Assembly: GCA_009760855.2 (NCBI GenBank)
Contig: WPIO01000141.1
Location: 742,001 to 806,000, forward strand
Direction of reading: 5' to 3'
From: Cristatella mucedo
Taxonomy: Eukaryota > Bryozoa > Phylactolaemata > Cristatellidae
DNA length: 64,000 nucleotides
Shown here: in pieces, positions 1-13,762 of the stretch
Layout: each line of letters begins with the position of its first letter
How positions within the stretch are numbered: the stretch's first letter is position 1
Position numbers and translations under genes: made by a program
Notes under the pieces: generated by a model
Told to the model about the DNA's origin: nothing
What the model saw: the letters and a program-made list of their open reading frames with translations, nothing else
Database searches by the model: none

Positions 1-950
1 GGCGCAAAGAACACTGGTAACATAAGCTTTCGTTTGGTTAATATAGCTGCCGTATTGACCTTCTGATGACCTGTAAAAGTCAAGATCACATATAGTACTG
101 CAGCTCAGCCAAATATGGCTTTATCATGAAATCGCCAGATTCAATACCAGTCATTCTAGAAATATGGCAACCTCCTCAAAAGATGCAGGACGCTCGACTC
201 TATGTTCCCCCGCACCAAAAACAAAATATTTAAAAAATTCGACATCTCAAACTGTTGACTGTCATCGCGATCGCAGTTCAAGGACATTTTGTGACAGGCA
301 CATCATATGCACACAGACCCATCGTGCCTAGATGTGCAGGGGGAACATAGAAGCGGGTGAGCCCACCTATATTCCCACGTCGATCGGCCGAGTATCGGTG
401 AAGATGTAGAATGATGATGAGGTACCGAGTACCACCGCTGAGAAAGCACTCGGAGAAGCCAACTTAAGCTGTCAAAGTATTTAGATGATGAAAAACAAGA
501 CTGTGTTACTATGATTGTCATCATATAACTTGGAAGCACATACTTACGAGCATGTATTTCAATTTTCACGTTGATCGGGTCACTGTTAAACTACCTGTGA
601 CATTTTTACGACATGTGAGTCAAAGGATGACAACGGCTTAGCCGATATAACAGAAGCGACAGCAGGCATTTACTGTCATTTGCAAGTAAAGTGAGAACCC
701 CAAGCTATAACCAAGCGACAGCACTGGGAAACGCTATGCATTGCACAAACAATTTAATATATAAATAAGGATGTTATGAATAGGCCAACCTAACAAGACC
801 CTTATGTAGCATAAGCAGAACATATCAATGACAGGTCTCATTCCGCCGGCCGTCAAACCACGCTACAGCCAGGCGGCTCACCCGCGTTAGCCAATTCAGA
901 TATCAAACTATACACGACATAAATGAGAACTTGAAATCAGCTCAATTTCC
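1..950. other. Unassigned AT-rich DNA
   Basis: No gene, RNA or clear repeat recognised. The short open frame at 303-569 (-) has no support. Confidence 0.5.
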
Positions 951-1014
951 TTGAATAGAATTGAATCAACATTTTCAGACCGACTTCCAATAAACGACAC
1001 GATAGTTCCAATAA

Positions 1015-1284
1015 ACGACATGACCACATTTAAAAAGAAACTAAAAATGCATCTCATTATCACAGCATCAGTGGGTTATGTGTTTATGAGTGCTGACACT
1101 ATGCATGCTGCCACTAACCGTACTAGCATTCTGACCCTGTGCATGTCACCCCTAACCATGTTTTTCTTGTTGTTTATTGAGTGTGCTACCACTAACCATG
1201 CGATCATGCTTACTTTGCAGTAAATGTAAAGTGCATATAAAGAGATTATCTGAGGGCGTTTTATCAAGTGTATTATTATTATTA
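1015..1284 (+). mobile_element. LINE-A 3' fragment
   Basis: Carries the LINE-A 3' end: TTTAAAAAGAAACTAAAA, the CTGACACTATGCATGCTGCC repeats, a degraded terminal hairpin and an ATT-repeat tail. Confidence 0.8.
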
Positions 1285-1319
1285 TGCTGGTCACTTTCTC
1301 AACCGTCTTCAATGAGCTA

Positions 1320-2108
1320 TGTATAACTCACTATTTGCGGGTCTTCCAACGTTTTCAATAAGGTGTCTACTCTCAGTGCAAAACTCAGCAGTTTGGTTGT
1401 TCGGTCGTGAACCCAGCAGTAGCCACAGTATATCTATTTTCATGGCCTACTTGCATGTGCAGTCTGGTCTGATTGCAGCTGGTGCAAAACTCTGCAGCTA
1501 GGCTTGTCTGTCGTGAGCGTCGCAGTTGCCACATCACACCACTTCTCGCTAACCTGCACTGGCTACTAGTCAAGCAACGGATTGACTTCAAGGTTTTGTC
1601 ACTCACTTTTAGATCACTTCATTCTTTAGCTCCAGCCTATCTCTCAGATCTACTCCCCCACCAGGCCAAGCATCGTACCACCCGCTTTTCGGAATCCAAC
1701 AGTCTACAAAAACCTCGTACAAACCTCAAATTCTTTGGAGACCGTGCATTTAGATCGTATGCTCCCAAAGCCTGGAACTCCCTCCCGACTTGTGTCACAA
1801 CATCCCCTGACTTGACCACATTTAAAAAGAACTTGAAAACACCTATTTAGGACAGCATTTCGTGGGTCCCTGTGATTCGTCCTTGATGTGCTTATGCGTG
1901 CTGACACTGTGCACGCTGCCACTAACCACACTTGCATGCTGACCCTGTGCACGTCACCCCTAACCATGTTATTCATGTTGTTTGTTTATCAAGCATGATA
2001 TTACTCACCATTCAATTGCATTTCCCTTTGCAGCAAATGTAAAGCGCCTAGAGAGAGACTAAGTTATCTGAGGGCGCTTTATCAAGTGCATTATTATTGT
2101 TATTATTA
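1320..2108 (+). mobile_element. LINE-A (CR1/L2-like) 3' half
   Basis: The reading frame 1473-1850 gives the typical C-terminus of these retrotransposon proteins (LVQNSAARLVCRERR, ITPLLANLHWLLVKQRIDF, APKAWNSLP). The 3' UTR, the terminal hairpin (AAAGCGCC...GGGCGCTTT) and an ATT-repeat tail follow. A degraded duplicate of the QNSAARLVC segment lies at about 1375-1415. Confidence 0.88.
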
Positions 2109-2339
2109 TGGCCCTGCACTTGCTCTCAATCAACCAGGTGGTGACTTTAAGGTTTTCTCACTCACTCACTCACTCACTCACCCACTTTCATTATCCTGCT
2201 TTTGCCAACCTGTCCGGCTGCTCCTCTTTCTGATCAGGCGTCAGTCACGCATCATAGGTCGCCCTCTCTTTTGACTCAGGTCGCTACACTGGGCCTTTAA
2301 TGTTAAGCTTCCTAAAGCGCGTAGCTCACTCCTGACGCG

Positions 2340-3620
2340 AAGACATTTAAGAAGAAGCTGATTGCACCTTTTCCTCTCAGCTACTCACAGCCGTAGCTGG
2401 GTCCGTATGAATTGACCTTTGCGTGCTATTTGAGCTGACAGTCATTGCTGTGGCCACGTTGGCGTCCTTCCTTTACAGCATAGGTAATTGGCCCAAAAAA
2501 GAGATGTATCTCTATGGGGGTACTACACCGGAGGCCTTATTGTTATTCTTATTATTGTTATTATTACTAATAATATGCTTCTCATTTTCTTTGTTGACTG
2601 AGAGGGCATCTACTGGCTGCCTTGTGGGACCGAAATCCACCAAGGCACATGGAAAACTCTCCAGCACTAATAAGCAAACTACCCATTTAGTCTGCGTCTT
2701 TGTGAAGTAACAGGCGAATATACGCACATGTGCACAGATCCAGAACATGTTGTTGAGTGTTTAGTCGTGAGCATAGGCTCTGCCGGCATGTCTCTTGAAG
2801 CCAATGCCAAGAATTTGGGTATCTTGTGACAAAATTACATTATGCTAGAAGACTTTATCAGCTGTAAAGTTAAGTGTGCCTATTTCACTAAAGCTGCGTT
2901 TATACTTTCGACTTTTCTCCTCACCGATGCTGACTTGCCTTCTAGTTGGAGTGTTTAGGGTGTTTACCGATCCAAGAAAATTGAAAGCTGAATACGTAAT
3001 CCTCCCCAAGCTTCGATGCAGGAAGCTGAGTAAGACATAGGATTCCCGGGAAAGGCCGCCATGCCAAAACTCGCTGACACTGAGTTCGCAGCTGCTGTCA
3101 TTATTACCGAGTATGTGAATAGAAAACTGAAAATGAAGGTCGACATATTTTTCTACACTGGCTCCCTGAGGTCCTTTCACTCACTCTCCCATCTGTATCT
3201 TACTTAAGCTTATGTCTGAAATCCCTACTCTTTAGACCTTCTCTTCTCCAACCTTCACCTTCTTCTCCAACTCTGGTAGCTGAGCCATTCCTATCAACTA
3301 ACCTCGAACTCCCTTAGACTTAGCTTTCAGCTCCACTGTGCACCCAAAGCCTTTGGGTCTGTGCCGAGTGACATCGAGGCTTCATCGCCTGGCTTGACTT
3401 TTAGAGTCACCAGTTCGTCACTGGCCATGAATAACCCATGCGATCGTTGTTTTAATGCTCTGACGTGCTGCAATTGTGATTGTTGTCACTACTAAGCTGT
3501 TATGCTTTCTTCGCCTGACAATGGAAGTAACTTGAACGAGATCCAACGACATCTTAGCATACTGTAGAAGTGCTTTCTCACTACGATCGGCACTTATTGC
3601 TATTTAAATTTGTTTACTGA
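2340..3620. other. Mostly unassigned; decayed repeat traces
   Basis: A weak LINE-like trace lies at about 2150-2400. The segment 2845-3180 (minus sense) resembles 9850-9960 (plus sense). Nothing else recognised. Confidence 0.4.
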
Positions 3621-3633
3621 TTTTTCACTTTAG

Positions 3634-4577
3634 ACAGCGATGACAGATTTGGATATGCTGGGATGCTATCTTCGATGGAAAATGAAATTCAAGTAATGCG
3701 AGTAGCTGCCGATAGCCTTGAACTTGAGGACACCGAGAGATGCTATGACGTGGCTGCCACATCTCACAGCACCGTGCTTGTAGCTCAAGGCAATGCCGGG
3801 CTTCTCGAGTATAACTTCGTAGACAACGAGGAGACAACTGTATGGAAACCAAAACAACCAACATCTGTCACGGCAGTGGATGTTGCCGACGATAGGTGCA
3901 TAGTAGTAGGTCTGCGGAAGTCACAACAGCGTCTCGCTGTCCTCACTCGGACGCGTGACAATACGTCGTGGAATGTGGCGAGATACATAAAGATCGCGAG
4001 GTACGATGATGTCGAATGCGATCCATTCACGCTTGCTGTCCATGCTGACCTAGTGGCCGTCAGTCTGTGGCACAAGGAACGGCAGAGCGGCGCAGACCGC
4101 CCCGGCCCCACTCTGGTCCTCTTGTCGCTCTCGCGTGGCACCGAGCTGCTCCGACAGGATCTCGGCTACAACATCTTCAGCGTGGCTGTCACTGAGCGCA
4201 CCGTGGCCACCTCTAGCTGGGGTCGAGATAGGCCTGGTCGCGACGCCATAGTCCTCCAGGATTATCGCGTCACTGGCTATAACCATAGGGGATCAACTCT
4301 GTGGTTGAGGTGTTGGGAAGACAGAGTTTATGGCATATGTGCAGCACCAGCTGGACGAGTTCTGTACTTGGCCATACGTGGGACCAACACCGTGACGGCA
4401 ATACGTGAAGATAACGGCTATACGTTGATGGATATTGTGGTCACTGGTATGGAGATTACCGATCCCTGGAGATTATCGGTTACCAAAGGCCGTGGACCTG
4501 CAGTACTTGCCGTTCTGGAGTCCAACTTCAAAACAATGACCATGTACCCTGTGGTGGCCTACACCAGAACCGACTAA
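3634..4577 (+). CDS. Probable 3'-terminal exon, unrecognised protein
   Basis: An open frame of about 314 codons ends in two adjacent stops (TAA TAA at 4575). The frame is open back to 3621, and a good acceptor (pyrimidine-rich, ttttcactttag) sits just before 3634. So this is probably the last exon of a spliced gene beginning S-D-D-R-F-G-Y, rather than a gene starting at the ATG at 3663. The protein has no clear signal peptide. It shows alternating short hydrophobic strands with patterns such as TVLVAQGNAGLLEYNF, LVAVSLWHKE and GRVLYLAIRGTNTVTAI, which suggest a beta-propeller, but no WD or NHL motif is clean. No repeat homology was seen and base use is more GC-rich than the flanks, as expected for coding DNA. 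Upstream exons were not found in 1-3620. Confidence 0.55.
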
Positions 4578-4579
4578 TA

Positions 4580-5316
<737 letters not shown>

Positions 5317-5429
5317 CGTGTTTAGCCTGTGATGTCTAATGCTTTAGACGGCTAAATCCTATGAATTAAAATTTGTGTTTTTAAAAATCATCACTGCCCC
5401 CCCCCAATATTTTGGTTAGTTGACCTACA

Positions 5430-5690
5430 TGACATACAGTTGCCAGCCATATAGGGCATACAATACCCAGCCCATCTTAAAAAAGTCTGGGCGAGGGTGC
5501 TGAGTCAGAGGCCCAAACTCGCCGAACATGTTGGCTAGTGCCTTGTTGCACCATTCTACTAATAATGACATGTCAGAAAGGGGTAGAGATGCTGGGGAGA
5601 AGAAAATATTCCTGCGAGGACAGCATTGATGTCGAAGTTCTTGAGGTTCGCGGCTCACATGTGTCTTCAGATACAGACGAGGGTACACAC
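5430..5690 (-). mobile_element. LINE-A 5'-region fragment
   Basis: Resembles 44880-45070 in the same orientation (shared GGGCGAGGGTGC, CATTCTACTAAT and ACAGCAT.GATGTC blocks). There the segment leads into an endonuclease-like frame. Confidence 0.5.
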
Positions 5691-5704
5691 TGAAAACTTT
5701 GTTT

Positions 5705-6770
5705 AATAATAATAATAATGCACTTGATAAAGTGCCCTCAGAAAACTCAATCTCTTCCTTAGCGCTTTACATTTGCTGCAAAGGGAAACGCGATTGAATC
5801 GTAATATTATGCTTGATAAACAACATGAACAACGTGGTTAGGGGTGACATGCACAGGATAAGCATGCAAATGTGGTTAGTGGCAGCATGCAATGTCAGCA
5901 TGCATGAGGACATGAAAAACGAATCACAGAGACCCACTAAATGCTGTCCTAAATATGTGTTTTGAGTTCTTTTTAAACGTGGTCAGGTCAGGGGATGTTC
6001 TGACGCAGGTCAGGAGGGAGATCCAGGCTTTGGGAGCACGAACTAAATGCACGGTTTCCAGAGGATTTGAGGTTTGTACGAGGTATTGGTGAACTGTTGG
6101 ATTCCGAAAAGCAGGTGGTACGATGCTTGGCCTGCTGGGGGGAGAAGATGTGAGAGAAAGGCTGAAGCCAAAGAATGAAGTGACCTAAAAGTGAGCGACA
6201 AAAGCTTGAAGTCAATCCGTTGCTTGACTGGTAGCCAGTGCAGGTCGGCGAGAAGTGGTGTAATGTGGCAACTGCGATGCTCACGACAGACAAGCCTAGC
6301 TGCAGAGTTTTGCACCAGCTGCAATCGCCTGATCGCCCATGCCGGTAGGCCAGCGAGCAGTGAGTTGCAGAAGTCGAGGCTGGATGTCACGAATGCATGG
6401 ACCAACTTGGACGTGGTATCCTTACCTAAACAAGCCCGACTTTTAGCAATGTTATGTCGCTGAAAGTAGGCAGATTTGACTGTGGAGCTGATATGGTCGT
6501 CTAACGAGAGGTCGCTTTGGAATATGACACCTAGATTTCCAGCTGATTCAACTGGAGATATGCTGGCAAAGCCAATTTTGAGCGTCAGCCTTTCCAATTT
6601 GTGAATCACACTGGGTTTGCCCATAACTAGTAAGTTAGTTTTATCATCGTTTAGTTTTAGAAAATTTTCTGCCATCCATGTTCGGATGTCATCAATGCAT
6701 GCAGCAAGTGAGTTTAGAGAGCCAAGCACAAACTTCCAACACGACTTAAATGTATGCCAGCTGTTCACTA
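5705..6770 (-). mobile_element. LINE-A, longest continuous 3' copy
   Basis: Frame 6768-6043 (241 codons) covers the end of the reverse transcriptase and the C-terminal domain: AENFLKLNDDKTNLLVMGKP, DLSLDDHIS, LDFCNSLLAGLP, LVQNSAARLVCREHRSCHIT and LLADLHWLPVKQRIDFK. The frame is broken near 6130-6050. The 3' hairpin and ATT tail lie at 5705-5770. Confidence 0.9.
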
Positions 6771-7820
6771 ACGTACTTTACTTCCTTAATCGTGCATCTC
6801 TTAACTCTACGCCTGCTTACTCTTATAAAGTTAAATGGTACGGCTGAATACAGCCACAGGTAAGTTAGTCAGAATGAAGAGCGGCAGAGAGTAGAGAGCT
6901 CAATCGATGTAATACTCGACCGGAAACGCAGAGCTTAAGGACAACTGTTCCGTACTCGAGGCCAAAGTTACGATGAAGCCACATCTCTTACAGCTTGTCT
7001 TTGGTTCTGCAATTTAGAAATTCACTCACGGATGATCTTCTGTTGGTGCTGCTGTTCCCTAATGCTGCCCACACATGATGCTGTTCCCTTATGCTGCCCA
7101 CACATGCTGCTGTTCCCTAATGCTGCCCACCCTGCAGCGGCTCTTTGCTCGCTGATCAGCGACCTGAGTTAACATATCTATCAACATTTGCTCCTAAGCA
7201 CGGACCACGCACCAGCCGGAATGAAAGCTCAAATAAATTTTCAAAATCTGTGATTCTTCACTGTAGACACACATTCGCAAGCAGATTTTACTCAAGGTTC
7301 AGCTACAATCGCCCTGTGCTGCAGCAGCACAAGATTTGTTTGGCAAGCACTCGACGCCGCAAGCAACCCGCGGCGCCTTGCGCTGACAAAAAGGCGCCTC
7401 CCAAGCAATGCAACAGCTGCCCGCTCAGTGCACTACAATCGTTTTAATACAGCAGCAGCCAATAAAATCCCCATCTCTCGCAAGGGACAGCACCTCAAGC
7501 TGTAGGCGGACCGAGCAAGCAGTGACGGCCTAGTGCAGAGCACGAACTGGCGAATGGCAGCAGCCGTGCAGCAGTAAGAGCTGTGCAATGCTTGCGGCCA
7601 CCAAACAGCAGCTGCAGTCGATACTGGTGCTACCATCGCCAGGTTGACAAGAGTGATGCGCTATCCTTGGGATCGACATGCACCACGTTATCCGTCGAGT
7701 GGATGAGCAGGTAGCAAGGCAATGGGAGCCTAGCACAGCAAACGCCCGTTGCTTCCGCTGCATCCAGACTCGCCTGCTGCCAACGATCTATCAGGCTAGC
7801 TAGTAGTGCTAAACGACCTC
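6770..7820. other. Unassigned, with a short minisatellite
   Basis: No supported gene. Frames at 7145-7447 (+) and 7530-7763 (-) have no recognisable family. GC content rises between 7300 and 7800. Confidence 0.4.
7046..7133. repeat. Minisatellite, about 29-bp unit x3
   Basis: Three copies of a unit containing GCTGTTCCCTAATGCTGCCC, differing at a few positions. Confidence 0.85.
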
Positions 7821-8025
7821 GATGAGCAGATACGACAAGGACGAGCCAATGGTCAATCCGGCTGTCATCATAAATGACATTATCGTTCCGGCTGTCTCGG
7901 CTTGGTCTTTGTTAACTGACCTGAAATTTGATGGGCTTACCCATGGCTACAGCTGCACAGTCGATGTGCACCACGGCAGATCAAAAGTACACATACATTT
8001 TTTGTCACAACTTAAGATGTCTAAA

Positions 8026-8822
<797 letters not shown>

Positions 8823-8955
8823 CGACTTGATTGGCAACGATCATCGGTAAAACTTGGGCAGAGCTGTCTTGTCAATCTAGCTTGTAGCGGCTATGCTGCC
8901 AACGACTTCTATCGTGCTATGTCATTCTTATTTGCAGCAGTCAATTCAACTGAAA

Positions 8956-9490
8956 GTTATAATAATAATAATGCACTTGATAAGGCACCCTCAGAGAATT
9001 TAATCTCTTTCTAGGCGCTTTACATTTGCTGCAAAGTGAAATGCAATTGAATGGTAAGTAAAGTCATGCTTGAAAAACAAACAAAATGAATAATATGGTT
9101 AGGGGTGACATGCACAGGGTCAGCATGCAAATGTGGTTAGTGGCAGCATGCACAGTGTCAGCACGCATAAGCACATCAGGGACGAATCACAGGGATCCAC
9201 TAAATGCTGTCCTAAATAGGCATGTTTTTAAGTTCCTTTTAAATGTGGTCAGGTCAGGGGATGTTCTGACACAGGTCGGGAGGGAGTTTCAGGCTTTGGG
9301 AGCATACGAACTAAATGCACGGTCTCCAAAGGATTTAAGGTTTGTATGAGGTATTTGTAGACTGTTGGATTCCGAAAAGCGGGTGCTACGATGCTTGGCC
9401 TGGTGGGGGAGTAGATCTGAGAGATAGGCTGGAGCCATAGAATGAAGGGACCTAAAAGTGAGAGACAAAACCTTGAAGTCAAGTTGCACA
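8956..9490 (-). mobile_element. LINE-A 3' copy
   Basis: Tail (ATT)n and hairpin at the low-coordinate end, then the 3' UTR and the C-terminal coding part (APKA, PHQAKHRSTRFSESNSLQIP). Truncated at about 9490. Confidence 0.85.
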
Positions 9491-10290
9491 AAACATGACC
9501 TAGTACTAATGAGTACGATCATATTATGGACAGTGCAAAATGCCAGTGACTCGGTCAGTCGAGGTACGTCCGGTGCACGAGGGGATTAGAGGCATTAGCT
9601 TCTAGAATAGATTCTAGTTACACTGAGGAGTATTCAAGGCCCTGAGTTCCTGGCATGCATGGAATGATGCTTACGCGTTGCAGCCACGGCTTAACCCTTT
9701 TCAAAGCAGAAGAACCCGCCGTGAGTCTGCTTATGAGATCAGCCAAACACATAACGGCACACATTACTTGGCACTATGCACATATTTCCCAGAAAAGCTC
9801 GTTTATACGCTTATCTTCCTTTTCTTTGTATTCTTTACATGATGCTCTAAACTGATGACTGCAGTGGCGAACTCAACTTTAGAGGGTGATGGCTTGGCTG
9901 CCTTCCGGGGAACCCTTATACATATCAGCCTCCCAAATAAGAGCAGGGCCTGTGGGCAGGACTACGTGGGCAATCAATGCTTCCTGAATCGCCAGTGTAA
10001 ATGTACTAACTGGGAGGAAAGTCGGCATCGGCAAGGAGCAAAATCGATAGGGTAAACACAGTATAAGTCAATGTCATCTCTACATTTTCAGTCTCATTTT
10101 TAAAGCCATTGAGTAGAAATAGTTATCCCGTATGAGCCAAAAAACAATCGCATTTCCTCGGTGGCTAAAATGGGATGATATATCTCATATCATTCCTTAG
10201 AGAAGGTAGAAAGTCAGTCAACATATCAGTCACAGTTTCTTTTACTGCTTCGAGCCATTAGTAAAGCAAGCATGGTAACGATCAGTGGGA
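9490..10290. other. Unassigned
   Basis: No gene recognised. The part around 9850-9960 resembles the minus strand of about 3030-3130, so it is probably an unclassified dispersed repeat. Confidence 0.4.
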
Positions 10291-10295
10291 ATGGA

Positions 10296-10321
10296 CCCCC
10301 CCCCCCCCCCGGGGGGGGGGG
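10296..10321. repeat. C15G11 homopolymer junction
   Basis: Fifteen C followed directly by eleven G, a perfect palindrome arm. May be a real hairpin-forming tract or an assembly scar. Confidence 0.9.
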
Positions 10322-10464
10322 CTGAGTATTAGTAGCTGTCTGTGCTTCCAACTAAAGCAGAGGACGATAAAACCAATTTATTACTTATTGGTGAACCTAG
10401 TAATGCTCAGATATCGGAAGGCCTGCCTGGGCAACCTGTTCCAAGATAACCTTTGCCTAAAAAA

Positions 10465-10605
10465 TATTAGCTGATCTATCGACCTCATTTGCTTAGCGAA
10501 GGAAGCACCTTAACACCACCGTTTGTAGTTAGCAATAAAGGATCGCCCACCGCAGGACTCAAACCCACGACCTCAGTCGTGAAGAGAAACCACCTTACCT
10601 CTTAG
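10465..10605 (-). mobile_element. SINE S1 copy
   Basis: Read on the minus strand: a tRNA-like head with the B-box-like GTGGGTTTGAGTCC, the GGCGATCCTTTATTGC body, and an end near AGCTAATATT. Confidence 0.6.
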
Positions 10606-10659
10606 GCCTTTGGTTGCTTACAGCCAGATCTGCTCCAAAAGCCTGCCAGCTTTCGGCAG

Positions 10660-11460
10660 ACTAATATTGCAAATATTAGGGTTGGCTTAGATAACGATAC
10701 TGCAGCCAAGCTATTTCATGCAATTGTGACATCCCATCTAGACATTACGGATTACTTTAAGGTCTCCATGACTGTGCAGTAGAATGCTTACAGCTGACTG
10801 TAAGCTGTGCAGCTAGGCTTGCCTGTCGTGAATGGCACAATTACTTCATTACTATATTACAACAATTTACTAAATTACTACATTACACCACTTCTATCCG
10901 ACTCACTGACTCCCAAAAAGCACCGTATCGATTACACATATATGTAACTTATTTGTAGGTCCCTTAATTCTCTTGCACCAGCCTACCTATCAGAACTATT
11001 CTCCAATCAGGCTAGACATAATACTATTTTACTGCTCTAATCTGCTAATAATATATAATACTACTACTGCTACTACCACTACTACTAATAACAATAACAA
11101 TAAATACCACATGCTCTTCCGACTCAGGTCGTTTAGCTGTGCCTCTAACCAACCACCAATCCTTTGGAGACAGTGCCTTCAGTTTGTATGCTCTCACAGC
11201 CACGAACTCACTCCCGACTGACCTCACGACATCCCTGACTCGATGACATTTAAAAAGAAGAAAAAACTCACCTGCCCCTAGAAGTATTCGCTCTGTCCGT
11301 CTTAAATTTCCTTCACTTGCTTATATATGCTGCTATTGTGCATGTTACCACATGGACCAATTTCAACATGCTTCCTTTCCAGCATATTAAAAGTTCTCAG
11401 AAAGAGATTTTTCGTTTTCTTTGAATGCTTTGTCTTATTATTAGTATTAGTAAGGTACTC
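10660..11460 (+). mobile_element. LINE-A, heavily decayed
   Basis: Recognisable blocks: GTGCAGCTAGGCTTGCCTGT, TTTAAAAAGAAGAAAAAACT and the final hairpin remnant near 11390-11440. No open frame of use. Confidence 0.65.
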
Positions 11461-12084
11461 GATATTCATCCGTCATTAATCAGTTCTTTTCATGCTCACA
11501 ATGATTTTTGCTGAAACGACGATTCGGGACCTGCTCGTGCTCAACGGCTTAGGCATGTCCCGAATCTTCACTCGTGAATCTTAGGCGAATGGTTCAATGC
11601 TCAGTGTTCTCGCAGCGCTCCACTGAGCAAGTTCCGATCCCGAGCCTTCACCATTTGCCTGCGGCTGGTCAAAACTCAGAATACTGTAAGCTAATATCAT
11701 TGGTTAATGCCACTGAGTAATATATACCATTGTTGAACACCACTGGTATGCCGGCCTCTCGAAAACAAGACTATTTGGGTGCCTTGCCATTCAAAGGTTA
11801 GAGCATGTAAAGCCAGTTTCAGTTGAGACAGAAAGCCTTTAACGCAGTCTTTATTTCATCAAGGTAATGGCAGCTGACTTGTGGCTCCCTACAGTCAAAA
11901 CGGGTAGGTTCCACACACCTGACAGGCAATACCTTAATCACTTCTTATTGGATAAGTTTGTATGACGATTTCGAACATGTTACACGAAAAACTTATATAC
12001 AATGGGTTGCCTCAATAATGACCAGTACTGTGGACTCCTCTTAACCAGTACTACTACCAGGCAACATTAGAAAACGTCATGCGA
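11460..12084. other. Unassigned; probable 3' flank of the 12085 exon
   Basis: Nothing recognised besides the minus-strand AATAAA. Confidence 0.3.
11850..11855 (-). promoter_or_regulatory. Candidate poly(A) signal
   Basis: AATAAA on the minus strand, placed about 230 nt downstream of the stop codon of the 12085 exon. Chance occurrence cannot be excluded. Confidence 0.3.
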
Positions 12085-12350
12085 TCATATTCCAAGTGCT
12101 GAAGAAAATGAGCCAAGTCCTCTCGGCTTCATTGCCAAGAGTCTCTTGATGTCAGCTGTCTGCTCATTTACGACCGAAATCTGCCTCTGTTCAAGAGCTT
12201 CCATTAGGTTTAGAGTATGCTTAAGGCTAACCTCTCCTGACACAGTGCCCAGGCCTCTAATTTTGAGCAGCATTTTTTGTACAGCTGATAGTACCATTCT
12301 GGCGAGTCTACGGCATAATTGATATACTTGTCTGAAGGGGGATATCTGAA
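12085..12350 (-). CDS. Possible 3'-terminal exon, unrecognised
   Basis: The open frame extends from 12432, but a good acceptor (ccccattcag) at about 12351 suggests an exon of about 88 codons beginning ISPFRQVYQLCRRLARMVLS. It continues through a hydrophilic, probably helical region (LNLMEALEQRQISVVNEQTA) to TGA at 12085. On the same strand an AATAAA lies at 11855-11850, about 230 nt past the stop. The composition looks like protein, not repeat debris. It does not resemble the missing ENT C-terminus, which should be hydrophobic, so it may belong to another gene. Function unknown. Confidence 0.4.
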
Positions 12351-12840
12351 TGGGGCAGTCGTAAGAGGTTTGCTTAGTGCACTGAAGCTTGCACTGCACT
12401 GATGCGCTCAACTCTCCAGAACAACGAAACATTCAGAGCTGGTCAAACAACCCAAATGGATTAGAAATCAAACCTCAAATATTTGCAGTTAGCATGTCAA
12501 AATGATACAATAATGTAAAGCTAATATGAAGAAGCAATATTTATAGCAAATGGTGCATGATGTCACCTTTGATTGCCTACTGAATGTAAAAAAAAAACAT
12601 TTGAATCGAACGTGGTTGGCACTTGCAAGCGAGTTCGGAATAGTTGTGGTTTTCAGGGGGCATTGCTTCGTAGCACTATCAAAACACATACGAAGAAGTA
12701 GGCTTTTCTGGATGTTCCAAGTATTCCACTCTTAAAATATTCTCAAGTGGCAGTGAGTCGGTTGTACTATGAACTTGAAATTAGTGAGTTCCATGATACG
12801 ACGGTGCTGTGAGGACATGCTCTTCTGTGATTTTGGAATT

Positions 12841-13010
12841 TAAATATAATCAAATATAAATATAGTTTATTTGTAAAGCCCCCTAAGAGAACTTAATCTC
12901 CAATCAGGCACTTTTAATATGCCATGGGACTCGAGCCCACGACCTCAGCCAGACCTCGGTCGGGGCGATCACCTTAACCACTGGGCCACACCAGCTCAGC
13001 AGTCTCTCAG
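12841..13010 (-). mobile_element. SINE S2 copy
   Basis: On the minus strand: head TGGTGTGGCCCAGTGGTTAA, B-box-like GTGGGCTCGAGTCCC, then a LINE-A-like tail (GAGATTAAGTTCTCTTAGGG) ending in a TATATTT tract. Confidence 0.75.
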
Positions 13011-13385
13011 CTTGTCTTGTTCAATCTTTTGGCAGGTTTCGATGCTAGCGATCACCAAGTCTTTCTTGAGCACCTCTCATCTCGCCTAGGCATTACTGAG
13101 ACTGCACTGCAACGGTTTAAATCATGTCTCAGTGGAAGATGTATGCATGTGCCTTGTGCATGCTACCACTAACCATAATATGCATGTTGACACTTTACAT
13201 GATACCACTAATCATATGGTCGTGCTTTTTTAAGAACACTACAAAGAGATTAGGTTCTCTGAGGGCTCTATACAAATGTATTGTTATTGCAGATGGCAAT
13301 CCTTTATTAGCCACTGCAAGTAGTGATGATCGCCGTTAACGCTCTTCTTCTGCTATATACATGAGGCTGTTTGATCAGCTAACCT
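13010..13385 (+). mobile_element. LINE-A fragment followed by a SINE S1 body
   Basis: 13010-13290 has reverse-transcriptase-like DASDHQVFLEHLSSRLGIT and the LINE-A 3' UTR and hairpin remnant. 13290-13385 resembles the S1 body (TGATCGCCGTTAA...GAGGCTGTTTGATCAGCTAA). Confidence 0.65.
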
Positions 13386-13494
13386 TCACCTTTCCTCTAC
13401 TTTTTTTGCCACATATCAGTGCATGTAATGGAGGCTGGCGCTTAGGGAGTTTGGGCTGATACTGGTCTAACCCTGGCTGTCCGTCGCACGGCTA

Positions 13495-13762
13495 AGCAAA
13501 TCTTAAAAGTGGTCCTTGCGATTTATCCTTTATATGCTTATGTGTGCTGACACTGTGCATGCTGCCACTAACCACACTTGCATGCTGACCCTGTGCATGT
13601 CACCCCTAACCATGTTATTCATGTTGTTTATCAAGCACGATATCACTCGCCTTTCAATCGCATTTCCCTTTGCAGCAAATGTATAGTACCTAGAAAGAGA
13701 TTGAGTTCTCTGAGGGGGCTTTATCAAGTGTATTATTGTTATTATTATTATTATTGTTGTTG
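13495..13762 (+). mobile_element. LINE-A 3' UTR and tail
   Basis: Well preserved CTGACACTGTGCATGCTGCC repeats, the terminal hairpin and an (ATT/GTT)n tail. A second tail remnant follows at 13880-13935. Confidence 0.85.

Noticed and set aside
12085-12432. This frame as the missing ENT C-terminus
   Set aside because: It is hydrophilic and lacks the final membrane segment and Gly-rich motif expected there.
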